From positions 1 through 41,659 of the IMG/VR virus record IMGVR_UViG_3300025652_000158: a stretch of 41,659 nt of DNA. The stretch is one strand, 5' to 3'. The position numbers and the translations under genes are program-made. The DNA is from a virus. Of the stretch, positions 1 to 8,117 are shown piece after piece (the stretch's first letter is position 1; each line of letters starts with the position of its first letter). The notes beneath the pieces were generated by a model. That model was given only the letters and a program-made list of their open reading frames with translations, was not told where the DNA came from and made no database searches.

Positions 1-264
1 AAAGTCAGCGATGTGTGAGCATTCATGCGCCCATGTTGACCGGGTGGCACCCGGCTTGATTACCATTGACAGCCGAATAGCCCCGTCGCTGGTGTAATCC
101 ATATGCGCCGATGCTAATGCAGAATCGTTCTGGCGTTCCAAATCAACGCAGCCCTGCTTTTGTAGAACGGCAAGCCGTTTGGTTTCGCTACGGAAAACAG
201 CAACGCCTAAATTGAACATATCAAGTGGGATATATAATGCGATGCGCTTGTCTTGCTTTATCAT
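1..264 (-). CDS. HExxH-containing protein, 3' end beyond window
   Basis: An open frame of 88 codons begins at ATG 264 and runs off the left edge without a stop. Near the visible end it holds HECSH (residues 80-84), which fits the HExxH zinc-binding signature of metallopeptidases; the rest of the active site, if any, lies outside the window. It is the last visible gene of the lysis module, 20 bases after the holin-like gene. A peptidase or peptidoglycan role is an inference from five residues and position, so the function is uncertain. Confidence 0.6.
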   Translation of the reverse strand, partial: MIKQDKRIALYIPLDMFNLGVAVFRSETKRLAVLQKQGCVDLERQNDSALASAHMDYTSDGAIRLSMVIKPGATRSTWAHECSHIADF

Positions 265-284
265 CTTAGAGCCGCGCCGCTTTT

Positions 285-503
285 TCATTTCTTTGCGCCC
301 CAGCCCAGCCATGCAGCCAAAGCCGCCATGCCAGCAGCGATTGGCCCAGCCATGATCATCGCAACTTGCTTTATGTCGATTGGCCGTAAATCAAGCATGT
401 TTGTGGCGCTGTCATAATCAGCAAGTCCCATATTCGACAGGATTACAGCGACACCGCCAAAGGCCACGGTCAGGTAAATCGCTATTCGCGCTTGTGTCCA
501 CAT
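285..503 (-). CDS. Putative holin (72 aa, two membrane segments)
   Basis: A small protein with two hydrophobic stretches (about residues 7-27 and 46-68) separated by a short polar loop, ending in a basic GAKK tail. Its start codon overlaps the endolysin stop (taATG), so the two are translationally coupled. Size, topology and pairing with a lysozyme gene fit a class II holin that would permeabilise the inner membrane. No sequence family is recognised; the call rests on topology and neighbourhood. Confidence 0.6.
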   Translation of the reverse strand: MWTQARIAIYLTVAFGGVAVILSNMGLADYDSATNMLDLRPIDIKQVAMIMAGPIAAGMAALAAWLGWGAKK

Positions 504-1099
504 TATGTTTTCCTCTGAAAGAATTGCGTGATTGCTTTCACGATGCCCGACCAGAAACTAGGCGCGGCAATGACCGGAACGTGATCGACCGGGGGCTGCG
601 ACACGGGCGCGGCGGTTTTGATAGTTCGCACAGCCGCCATAAAATCCGATACTGAAACATGCGACTTATTCAGCCCATCGCCCGCGTATACGCTGCGGCC
701 CTTCTTTGGACCCGTAACCATCGGCAGGCTGGCCCATTCATGCGCAAGGTTGTTTGCAAAGGTTTCCGTGCTGATTTCGCCGCGCTGATATGCCCGCAAT
801 CCGCGCCGCTTCAAAAGCTGAATTGCAAGCCGGTCCTGCCCTTGCTCGTCAAACAGGTCATTCAAATCCATGCCAGCTTGGGAATACAGACCGCGCAAGG
901 TATCCTCCATAATCTGATACTTGCCTGCGGCCTCGGACATATAAAACGGGTCAATGCTGTCCTGCCATGCCAACACCTGCCCGATTGTCATTTCGACCAA
1001 AGGGCGAGTCGGGCGATGCTGCTTTCTAATGCCGCCCCACACGATATTATAATTGCCGCCGCTTTCCGGCTTGGCGATAAAGTCCAAAAGTGATTTCAT
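503..1099 (-). CDS. Endolysin, lysozyme-like muramidase/transglycosylase
   Basis: 198 aa. The N-terminus has an E-S-G-G-x-Y-N motif (Glu12 is the likely catalytic acid) and then an EAAGKYQIM segment near residue 57, a pairing seen in phage lysozyme-like (GH104/GH24-type) enzymes that cleave the peptidoglycan glycan backbone. The last 30 residues are hydrophobic then basic and could associate with the membrane. There is no signal peptide, so release through a holin is expected, and the holin-like gene follows directly. The start overlaps the preceding gene by four bases (ATGA). Confidence 0.85.
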   Translation of the reverse strand: MKSLLDFIAKPESGGNYNIVWGGIRKQHRPTRPLVEMTIGQVLAWQDSIDPFYMSEAAGKYQIMEDTLRGLYSQAGMDLNDLFDEQGQDRLAIQLLKRRGLRAYQRGEISTETFANNLAHEWASLPMVTGPKKGRSVYAGDGLNKSHVSVSDFMAAVRTIKTAAPVSQPPVDHVPVIAAPSFWSGIVKAITQFFQRKT

Positions 1100-1527
1100 G
1101 GGTAAAACCTCGTTTCAGTCACCCAAAACGGGTGGCAGCGATGAAAGACGGTTGCAAAGCTGCGCGTTCTGATTTCCTCTGGCGTCAGCTTGATACTCCA
1201 CGGCCCAAAGCCAAATCCGCCGCCCACACGCGCCTTGCTGGCTTCCTCTATGTGCAGATCAACAAAAGCGTAGGCGTCGGGCGTGCCGATGTACCATTCG
1301 ATGCGATCAAACGAACATTTGCGTTCCTTCATCGCCCTGCCCCATATCCGCGTGCTAAACTGATCTGTAACTTGCGCGCGTGTGATGTGCGTTCCGCTAA
1401 CAACGGGGAAGAATTGGCCCTCGATGCGCCCGCCGTAGACGCTGCCAAGCCAAAGCAGGCCGACCAAAATTGATGCAAGTATTGTTGAGGTCCAGCCGAA
1501 AATTCGCCTGATAACTCGCAAGGTCAT
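1096..1527 (-). CDS. Membrane-anchored hypothetical protein in lysis module
   Basis: 143 aa with one N-terminal membrane segment (about residues 12-32) preceded by basic residues, then a domain of about 110 aa with two cysteines, probably periplasmic. It overlaps its neighbours by four bases on both sides and lies directly before the endolysin. By position it could be a spanin-like or other lysis-accessory protein, but no spanin signature (lipobox or long coiled coil) is visible, so the function is unassigned. Confidence 0.65.
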   Translation of the reverse strand: MTLRVIRRIFGWTSTILASILVGLLWLGSVYGGRIEGQFFPVVSGTHITRAQVTDQFSTRIWGRAMKERKCSFDRIEWYIGTPDAYAFVDLHIEEASKARVGGGFGFGPWSIKLTPEEIRTRSFATVFHRCHPFWVTETRFYP

Positions 1528-1754
1528 TTCCCTACCCCCAGATTATCAAAGCCCACCTTCACCGCCGCCGCCGTGATTATCAGCCAGATCACTAACCGGC
1601 CCAGCTTTCCCCAGCTTTGGAACATGGCGTATCCGGCAAGCATCTTGCGGATTTCAAGCACCTCGGATTTTGTGAAAATTGTGATTTCGTTATTGTCCCG
1701 CACGCTCTCTGCAAGCTTGCTCAAAATCAGATCTATATCTTGCTGCTCAGGCAT
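1524..1754 (-). CDS. Small membrane protein with C-terminal anchor
   Basis: 76 aa: a charged helical N-terminal part (residues 1-45) and one hydrophobic segment (about 50-70) ending at a short polar tail. It heads the coupled lysis cluster. Tail-anchored proteins of this size beside endolysin genes are often holin or antiholin partners; no family is recognised, so this is only a possibility. Confidence 0.6.
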   Translation of the reverse strand: MPEQQDIDLILSKLAESVRDNNEITIFTKSEVLEIRKMLAGYAMFQSWGKLGRLVIWLIITAAAVKVGFDNLGVGK

Positions 1755-1912
1755 TAAAACGGGCCTCGCACTTGACGCAGCGACCGAATCGCCAACTTGT
1801 GAATATTACCCATGCCATTTCCTATTCTGGTGTGGTCATCGCTGGGGATTGGGTTGCCGCCCTGCCCCAGCGTGCGTATTGTTAGATAGCGCTAAACGTG
1901 ATGAAAAATGCG
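1755..1912 (-). other. Gap between tail spike and lysis genes; perfect hairpin 1840-1872
   Basis: This 158-base stretch has no convincing gene. It holds a perfect 8-bp inverted repeat, CGCTGGGG at 1840-1847 and CCCCAGCG at 1865-1872, with a GGG/CCC pair inside the 17-nt loop. There is no T-run on either side, so it is not a classical terminator; it may slow RNA decay or attenuate read-through from the tail spike into lysis genes. A 23-codon frame with a CxxC pair (1747-1818, minus) is also present but lacks a well-spaced ribosome site. Confidence 0.5.
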
Positions 1913-4429
1913 TTAAGCCAATCCCGCCAAGGCAGGGTTGTCTACACCGACAGAAAGCACGATGTTTCGCACCCTTACGCGGGCGGTATTAACTACCGTT
2001 GCATCGTTCGCTTGTATCCAAAGACCGATGTGTGGATCGGCTCCGAAAGTGAATGCCGAAAGGTCAATGGACGTGGTGCCGCTATATGGAACGCCGCCCC
2101 CAGCCGGGACAGTGATTGCACCGACTATCTGTGCCGTTTGCTCGTTGAGGCGGCTAGACCCTGATCTATTGAACACAGCCACGCGCATCTGGACAAGCCC
2201 GGCCCCGGCACCGTCTACGTCCTCAAAGTCAGCGTATGCCGTTAGATAGCCGCCCCTGAATCGCGCGGGCAACTTTCCGTAAAGCTGTATTGCTTGGAAT
2301 GCGGCCCCAATGCCGGGGTCAAGAATATATGAGACGCCATTTATGCCCTTGGATACAGTAACAGATCCGACCGCTCCAAAGGTTGTAGTTAGCCAGTCAG
2401 TAGCGAATTGGGTTGTAGCGCTGTAGACCGTTCCGCCATCAATCAATTCTGCATCTGGATCGCGCAATAGGTTGCGGGATGGTCCTGTTGGCCCAGCCGA
2501 ACCGATCCGCCGCAACTGCAAGCCCGTTTTCAGGCTGTAGTACCAAGGGTTGCGGTAACGTCGCACCTCTTCTGCGTCTGCATTCCATGCCGGATAAACT
2601 GCAAAATTCCACTCATCAACTTCTACGGTCACTGGAAGCCCGCCGCCGCCATCACGCCGCGACAGCCAGCGCCATCCCGGAATGCGCGAAACCCAATCAT
2701 TTGTACCGGTAGGGTATCCAGCCGGTAGCGTGTTTGGCCGCAGCAAACCTCGTACCTCTATTTTGTCAGCCTTGAATACAAAGCCGCGCGATAGCGTTGC
2801 CGATGGTGCGCTTGATTGTGCGGTTTCCCCGAACCCAACCAGTCCGCAATTCGCGCCCCATGCCCCGTTATGGATCACTGTTATTGTTCCGAAGATGGGC
2901 TGCGGGCCTTCAATGCGAATAAAGTCGGTACTGCCATTCAAGAGTTTGCAGCCCTCGATATGCAGCGATAGCACCTGCAAGCCAGCGGCGTTGTAAAACG
3001 CAATTGGGGCAACCTCATATGACCCATGCTCAACATTGATCTGGCCAACAACACCAGCGAAGCTAATACCGGCACCAAACCGCGCGCCATAACTCGGCGT
3101 ATAGGTATTGCCATCATTGATGTATACGTTTTGCCAAAAGTTGCCCGTTGGCCCGCCTGCCTCCACACCGACGCAATCAATCCCGCAAAAGCTATGCGCG
3201 CCAACTTCCATGGTGCCGATTGTTACCGAGAACGGCAGGCCAATGATTGCTGTGCCGCAGTTGATGGGGCGTACACCATCAATGCGACTGCCGCGCTGCA
3301 AAGTTAGCGAAACACCCGCGCAATCAAGCCCGACGCGCTCGCCTTCGATCTCGGACCCGGTAAGCGTGTCATAGCCCATATCGAAGTCTAAGAGCGATGA
3401 TGTGCGACCGATTTTCAGGATTGGCTCACCAACAGCAAGCGATGCCGAAAGCCCAAGAATGCGTGACCGGAAACCATCAATCCCGCCGCCAGACTTGGCC
3501 CCGCGAATGGTGCAGTTGTCTTTCGCAATGGTCTGACCGGTGGCATAGGTTGTGCTGAGAAGGTTGCATGATCCGTAATTGTCCAGACACTTTTGGATTG
3601 CCGGTCCCATGTCTGTTGTTCCGGGGGTCGCGTTCTCAGCATAATGATCTGGGTAAACCATAATGCCGGGACGAAGGCCGGGCAGGTCGGCAATAGCAGT
3701 TGCCCCAGATGCACCGATGTAATCCATGCCGCGCGCGCGATATGTGACGCCATCAAGCGGGACAAGGCCACCAGAAATTGCGGAAACCAATGCCGACCGG
3801 GCAGCAAATTCCAGTGGCAGAATACCCTCCGCAACGATGGATGCAGCCGCAGAGGATGCGATGCCAGCCTGCGCCGTTGCGATAGCCGCCTGCGCTGTAG
3901 CCTCCACCGCCGCCGCCGCCGTATCTGCCACATCATCAACGATTGATGCCGCCGCAGCCGTTGCAACGCCTGCCTGTGCCGTTGCCGTTACTGCCGCAGC
4001 GTTGGCACTCGCAATCGACGCCAATAGCTCAGCGTAGGCGCTCCCTGAAATATTAACATTCCAGCTCTGCGTTGACGGGACAGGGTTATTCAGTAGCCAT
4101 GCGATTGTTCTTGTCGATGGGGTTGATGGTATCTGAATATTTGCAAGCTTGGTTTCATGCTCTACAGGCATTCCGCCGTTTGCATCTGTGCGAGTTTCAA
4201 CAAGAACGACGCTATAATACGTTCCTCGCAACCCGGCAGTATTGGCCCACAGCGAGAAAGCGGCAGGCAATACCCCATTGACAAGAGTAACCTCAATCGT
4301 TGGCGGGATTACAACGTCATCGCCCTCTACATCGAAGCCGGAAAGCGTAAACTTCGCAACCGCATATGCAGGCACTACGTCATTTGCAAAAGGAAATCGG
4401 CCCGTCAAAACGGTTTTTGTAAGCGCCAT
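1913..4429 (-). CDS. Tail spike, beta-helix (pectate-lyase-like) receptor protein
   Basis: 838 aa. Residues 1-125 form a beta-rich N-terminal domain, probably for tail attachment. Residues 130-205 are an Ala/Thr repeat of the type A-x-A-x-A-G-x-A, likely a trimeric coiled coil or shaft. Around residue 267 a G-T-T-D-M-G-P-A-I-Q segment marks the usual entry of the pectate-lyase superfamily parallel beta-helix, followed by long Gly/Asn/Ile-rich stretches. The C-terminal 150 residues look like a separate beta-sandwich. Such proteins bind and often cut host surface polysaccharide; catalytic residues cannot be assigned from sequence alone. Confidence 0.85.
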   Translation of the reverse strand: MALTKTVLTGRFPFANDVVPAYAVAKFTLSGFDVEGDDVVIPPTIEVTLVNGVLPAAFSLWANTAGLRGTYYSVVLVETRTDANGGMPVEHETKLANIQIPSTPSTRTIAWLLNNPVPSTQSWNVNISGSAYAELLASIASANAAAVTATAQAGVATAAAASIVDDVADTAAAAVEATAQAAIATAQAGIASSAAASIVAEGILPLEFAARSALVSAISGGLVPLDGVTYRARGMDYIGASGATAIADLPGLRPGIMVYPDHYAENATPGTTDMGPAIQKCLDNYGSCNLLSTTYATGQTIAKDNCTIRGAKSGGGIDGFRSRILGLSASLAVGEPILKIGRTSSLLDFDMGYDTLTGSEIEGERVGLDCAGVSLTLQRGSRIDGVRPINCGTAIIGLPFSVTIGTMEVGAHSFCGIDCVGVEAGGPTGNFWQNVYINDGNTYTPSYGARFGAGISFAGVVGQINVEHGSYEVAPIAFYNAAGLQVLSLHIEGCKLLNGSTDFIRIEGPQPIFGTITVIHNGAWGANCGLVGFGETAQSSAPSATLSRGFVFKADKIEVRGLLRPNTLPAGYPTGTNDWVSRIPGWRWLSRRDGGGGLPVTVEVDEWNFAVYPAWNADAEEVRRYRNPWYYSLKTGLQLRRIGSAGPTGPSRNLLRDPDAELIDGGTVYSATTQFATDWLTTTFGAVGSVTVSKGINGVSYILDPGIGAAFQAIQLYGKLPARFRGGYLTAYADFEDVDGAGAGLVQMRVAVFNRSGSSRLNEQTAQIVGAITVPAGGGVPYSGTTSIDLSAFTFGADPHIGLWIQANDATVVNTARVRVRNIVLSVGVDNPALAGLA

Positions 4430-4451
4430 TGGATAACTCCGGTATGTGTGT

Positions 4452-4724
4452 TTAGTGGCCCGCGCGGCTCAATGTTTTGAGCGCCGCCGCGACTTCGCCT
4501 TCCCAAGCCAATCGGCAATGGTCAGGCTGAAAGAAAAAGAGTGCATTTATCATGCGCTCACGCTTGGCCCACTTAGCGCTTGTGAGGCCATCTATATGCG
4601 CCCGTGCGCTTGTCGTCTGGTATGTCGATCCGCCAAATACTGCGGCGTTCAAAACGCGGCTGGCACTTGAGATCAGCATTTCCGCAAACCGAATAATTAT
4701 ATAAACGGGCCGCGAATAAATCAT
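4452..4724 (-). CDS. Conserved small phage protein, 90 aa
   Basis: A hydrophobic N-terminus (residues 3-30) is followed by a V-F-G-G-S segment, a polar central part and an I-N-A-L-F-F-F-Q-x-D-H-C block near residue 60. This pattern is familiar from small proteins near tail-fibre genes of alphaproteobacterial phages, but I know no function for it. It overlaps the preceding frame by four bases and lies just upstream of the tail spike. The N-terminal segment could be a membrane anchor. Confidence 0.65.
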   Translation of the reverse strand: MIYSRPVYIIIRFAEMLISSASRVLNAAVFGGSTYQTTSARAHIDGLTSAKWAKRERMINALFFFQPDHCRLAWEGEVAAALKTLSRAGH

Positions 4725-5020
4725 AGCTTTGCCGCCACTCGGAATAGATCATCCATTTGATCAGGGCTATATCCCAGAGCGGTTCCTATTGCCTCAATAT
4801 CGGGGTGCGTTCTCTGCCATGTCTGCGCGAATTTAAGCGTTTGCTGCAATACCCAAGGCGTTTCCTGGTCGTCTGCCATAGCATCCAGCACCGCGCAAAC
4901 AGCCTCACCAAGAGCAAGGCGGGCTTGCAGGCGTGTGCATGTCATGCCCTGCCTATCCTCGTCTATGGGCGTCTCAATGATAACGCGCTGCCCATCTATA
5001 AACTCAATACGCTTACTCAT
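4721..5020 (-). CDS. Conserved phage protein in tail module, 99 aa
   Basis: ATG 5020 is chosen because it overlaps the stop of the preceding gene by a few bases, while the longer reading adds an unlikely leader. The protein is helical, with an A-R-L-A-L-G-E block near residue 34 and a C-terminal L-G-Y-S-P-x-Q segment that resembles a small helix-turn-helix. Its place among tail-tip genes suggests a structural or assembly role; function unknown. Confidence 0.65.
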   Translation of the reverse strand: MSKRIEFIDGQRVIIETPIDEDRQGMTCTRLQARLALGEAVCAVLDAMADDQETPWVLQQTLKFAQTWQRTHPDIEAIGTALGYSPDQMDDLFRVAAKL

Positions 5021-5582
5021 AGCTAAGGCGCTTTTGCAGGATGATGCGACCGCTATCGAAACTAACAGCAACTTCGTTAATAATGCGAACGGCCTTGATC
5101 TTTGTTTCCGCGCCCATATTCAAAACAACCCCACCGTTCGGCACAACAAGCTTATATCTGTCAGTTGCGCGCGGCAGGATGAACTCCCAGCAATCGCTCA
5201 AAGTTACATTGGGGGACGATGCGATTAAAGCAAGCTGCACCCATGCGTTATTATCCTGTCGCTGCACCTGCAAATTAATCCCATCAGTTCCGCCATTGTT
5301 GGATAAACCAAGCACAATAAGACGATAATCAAACCCATCCAGAAAGTCGGGGCTGGTGACGGAATTAACCCCGCCATCTATGCTGTAATCATACAGCACG
5401 CCTTGGCCCTCACCCACATTTAGAATACCGTGAGGATGCCAGCCAGCCCGCACAACGGGGGCATTATCGCTACCCCTTGCAATAGCAGTCGGGTTTTGTT
5501 CCAAAGCCTTAAATAGTGCCGCAGTACCCGGAGCGAGTGGGTTTGTTTCTGTATCAGCAATGCCGCGATATTCGTCTGCCAT
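5013..5582 (-). CDS. Tail-tip associated structural protein, unknown family
   Basis: 189 aa, mostly beta-rich with many Gly, Asn and Val residues and no signal or membrane segment. It starts immediately after the tail hub gene (shared base at 5582) and ends overlapping the next gene. Position and composition suggest a baseplate or fibre-adaptor protein. I do not recognise the family. Confidence 0.65.
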   Translation of the reverse strand: MADEYRGIADTETNPLAPGTAALFKALEQNPTAIARGSDNAPVVRAGWHPHGILNVGEGQGVLYDYSIDGGVNSVTSPDFLDGFDYRLIVLGLSNNGGTDGINLQVQRQDNNAWVQLALIASSPNVTLSDCWEFILPRATDRYKLVVPNGGVVLNMGAETKIKAVRIINEVAVSFDSGRIILQKRLSYE

Positions 5583-7348
5583 TATATCACCTGATAAGCT
5601 ATGTCGTCTGTGAAACCATCGGCATCCGGTGAAATAAAGGCGTAGGTGGCCTTTTGTTCATCTGTTGCCAGATTATAAGTCGGGGCATCATTTGGCGCTA
5701 TGTACCAATATCGCCCATCGAAGCTAAACGCTTGGCACAAAACCTTAATATCGTGGTACGCAATTGGCTCCTCCCGGCTTGTGACTTGCAGTAATTTAGA
5801 GCTAGGCAGCCCGGTACTGTCTGCCAATTCATCGCTATTGACCTCGATAACATCGGCCAAACGAACGCCCTTTTCTTTGGCATCAAGCGTTATGGATACG
5901 GTCTTCGGCGCGCGCTTGAAGCGGTCCAAAAGGCGCAATGAGGCGATTGCAACGGTTGCATCATCCCCCTGATCAAGCCAACGGGTGCGTATCGTTCGGC
6001 TTGATATTTTACCATTGTGCAGGTCCATAGCGTCAGGGTCTACGGTCAGCATCTTTACGTCAAAATTAGTGTCATCTGATAGTGGCTTGGTCGGGTCTGA
6101 CCTCTTGGACATAAACAGGATTTGCGTTAGGCGGTCCTGATCATTGTCTTTCTGCCTAATATCCTTTGCAGTCCTATCGCTAACAGCCCTGACAATATCG
6201 GTATCAACAGGGCGATTCATGCGTATCTTGATTTTCTGTGAAAACTCGTCTTCCCAGATGGAGCAACCGAGATCCGATAATTCAGATAGAAGGGTAGCAA
6301 CGGCCGTTGGCGTCACAATGTCAGTCTCTAGAAGAATTGATGCGCCCCACCGCCCTACTTCGTCTGAATTTTGCAACCTCTGCGCAGCGTCCAGATATGT
6401 TGTTGGCGTATCCGTGTAGTTTTGCACCAGATCATGCAGCACGGTGTCAATGCGCGCCCTACGGGCCGTGTAGACCTGCTGGACCGTATCCCCGGCGCTA
6501 TGTGACGATGCGGCGGTCCTGCGCTGGCCACGCGCCACTGTGAACACATTGCCAACACGGGCAAATCGCATAATCTCCGAACTAATGCACACCCAGCCGC
6601 TCGCAGCGTATTGCGCATTACCTACGCCTGCCGGGGTCAGGGTGAAGGTAGTTGATGTCGCAGTCATGTCCCTGTCAATGACGCCACTTGTCGGCTTCGG
6701 GCAAAGGGCAGTCTTCTTATTGGCCAAATCAAGAACGCCATACGCCTTTACGCTTACTGCGCCGTTGTTCGGCCCATCTATTTCCTTGATGAAAAAGTGC
6801 TGCGTCTGGGCATCCGTCAAAACACCGTCAACGATGTAGCCTAGAATGCGCCGCACGTTTGCGCCCGCATAGTTGGGCCAACGGTCTTTAAGCTTGTTCA
6901 AGAACGTGCCTTGATCTGCCGGGGTGTAACCGATGCCGGAAAACTGTGCCGCGCCGCTAATGCGATCGGCAAGGTATGGGTCAATCCCGCGCTCGTGATA
7001 TGTGAAGTCACCCAGCGTAAACGATAGCGAAGCCAGCTTTCCAAGGCTGCTCATATCTGGATCACTGCCTGCGATGTTGACCGTTGGCGATGATGCCTTA
7101 ACGCTGGATAGCACGGGAAACGCCACCAGCCCCTTTGGGATTGGCCCATCCTTACAAAACCGCAGCGTTAAGGGCGTTCCTTCTGCAAAATTTGGCACAT
7201 CGCCACACCCCGCCCGCAAATTCCAGCACTTGTTTTTGGTCTTAGATGAAAGTGACGCCGTGCAAGGGGAGTTACCCCACGTTCTTGAGCAGAACGGCAG
7301 GTCAATCTCTATCATTTCAAAGATATATTTATGGCTCACAGTAAGCAC
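5582..7348 (-). CDS. Tail hub / baseplate protein with N-terminal cysteine cluster
   Basis: 588 aa. The N-terminal 70 residues hold five cysteines (about residues 20, 29, 41, 48 and 65) in a C-x8-C-x11-C-x6-C layout with a K-C-W-N-x-R-A-G-C core, a pattern I know from distal tail hub proteins of alphaproteobacterial siphophages. Cysteine clusters there can bind metal; lambda gpL carries an Fe-S cluster, but homology to gpL is not claimed. The long middle and C-terminal region is beta-rich with internal hub-like domains. It follows the distal tail gene with a 20-base overlap, matching the usual order tape measure, distal tail, hub, fibre. Confidence 0.75.
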   Translation of the reverse strand: MLTVSHKYIFEMIEIDLPFCSRTWGNSPCTASLSSKTKNKCWNLRAGCGDVPNFAEGTPLTLRFCKDGPIPKGLVAFPVLSSVKASSPTVNIAGSDPDMSSLGKLASLSFTLGDFTYHERGIDPYLADRISGAAQFSGIGYTPADQGTFLNKLKDRWPNYAGANVRRILGYIVDGVLTDAQTQHFFIKEIDGPNNGAVSVKAYGVLDLANKKTALCPKPTSGVIDRDMTATSTTFTLTPAGVGNAQYAASGWVCISSEIMRFARVGNVFTVARGQRRTAASSHSAGDTVQQVYTARRARIDTVLHDLVQNYTDTPTTYLDAAQRLQNSDEVGRWGASILLETDIVTPTAVATLLSELSDLGCSIWEDEFSQKIKIRMNRPVDTDIVRAVSDRTAKDIRQKDNDQDRLTQILFMSKRSDPTKPLSDDTNFDVKMLTVDPDAMDLHNGKISSRTIRTRWLDQGDDATVAIASLRLLDRFKRAPKTVSITLDAKEKGVRLADVIEVNSDELADSTGLPSSKLLQVTSREEPIAYHDIKVLCQAFSFDGRYWYIAPNDAPTYNLATDEQKATYAFISPDADGFTDDIAYQVI

Positions 7349-8117
7349 TCATTTGCAAAGACAACCCCACCAGATCACCACCGGCCATAATTGGCGCTGC
7401 AAGGCTCGCCCCATTAGCCGCCCAGCAATAGGCCGCATCCTCTTTGAATATTCCGGGCGCAGATGCCCATATAAATGCGCGGCCACTATTGTACCGATCC
7501 CGAAACGCACGCAGCCCATTCAGCGAAAAATCGTGGCTGATAGGCATAAAGCTTGCTGATAGCTCGGCGGTAACGCTGTCGCAGCGCTGCCCAAGCCAAT
7601 GCCCGCGCCGCGTGCCGCCGCCCCACTTATTCACGACACGGCTTGCCCAGATTGGAACATACCCCGGCTCAACGCCTCCGGGTATAATCACGCGCGGCCC
7701 GATCCATGCGTTACCGACTATTGACTCTGCATCTACGCTGAAACCCCACCCCAGCGCTGATTTTCGCGGCCAAACAACCATGAAAGGCTGATTATCAGGC
7801 GGGGTAATGGTGGCGAATGTTGTCCAAGTGCTGCCATTATAGGTTTGCAGATCAATAGCCACGCCAGCAAGTGAGTGCGCATTGAAAAATGCAATATCTG
7901 CAACTTGCGCGGTTGCGAAAGTTGCGCGGTATGTATTGGCCCCGTTGGATCGCCAAAAATCGGCCGTGTTTTCCTCTGCCGCATTTGATCTTGGCGCATC
8001 AATAGGCAGGTCAGGATTAACTATTGCACCGCGCGCGAACAGGTTATCCCAAGCCACCATAGGCTGCGCATTTGCCTCTAGGTATGATCTGGTCGCAGCA
8101 CCGGTAATATAGATCAT
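7329..8117 (-). CDS. Distal tail protein-like structural protein
   Basis: 262 aa, beta-rich and aromatic, starting with ATG in an ATGA overlap with the tape measure stop. The residues 1-170 resemble a carbohydrate-binding or jelly-roll-like domain (repeated W, N and G). The C-terminal part contains a R-A-F-R-D-R-Y-N-S-G-R-A-F-I-W segment, typical of distal tail proteins that ring the tail tip. Gene order, directly after the tape measure and before the hub, supports this. Identity as Dit is an inference. Confidence 0.65.
   Translation of the reverse strand: MIYITGAATRSYLEANAQPMVAWDNLFARGAIVNPDLPIDAPRSNAAEENTADFWRSNGANTYRATFATAQVADIAFFNAHSLAGVAIDLQTYNGSTWTTFATITPPDNQPFMVVWPRKSALGWGFSVDAESIVGNAWIGPRVIIPGGVEPGYVPIWASRVVNKWGGGTRRGHWLGQRCDSVTAELSASFMPISHDFSLNGLRAFRDRYNSGRAFIWASAPGIFKEDAAYCWAANGASLAAPIMAGGDLVGLSLQMSAYCEP

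Noticed and set aside
1747-1818. 23-codon minus frame with a CxxC pair
   Set aside because: The AGGAA before it touches the ATG directly, so spacing is wrong; kept only as a note in the gap entry.
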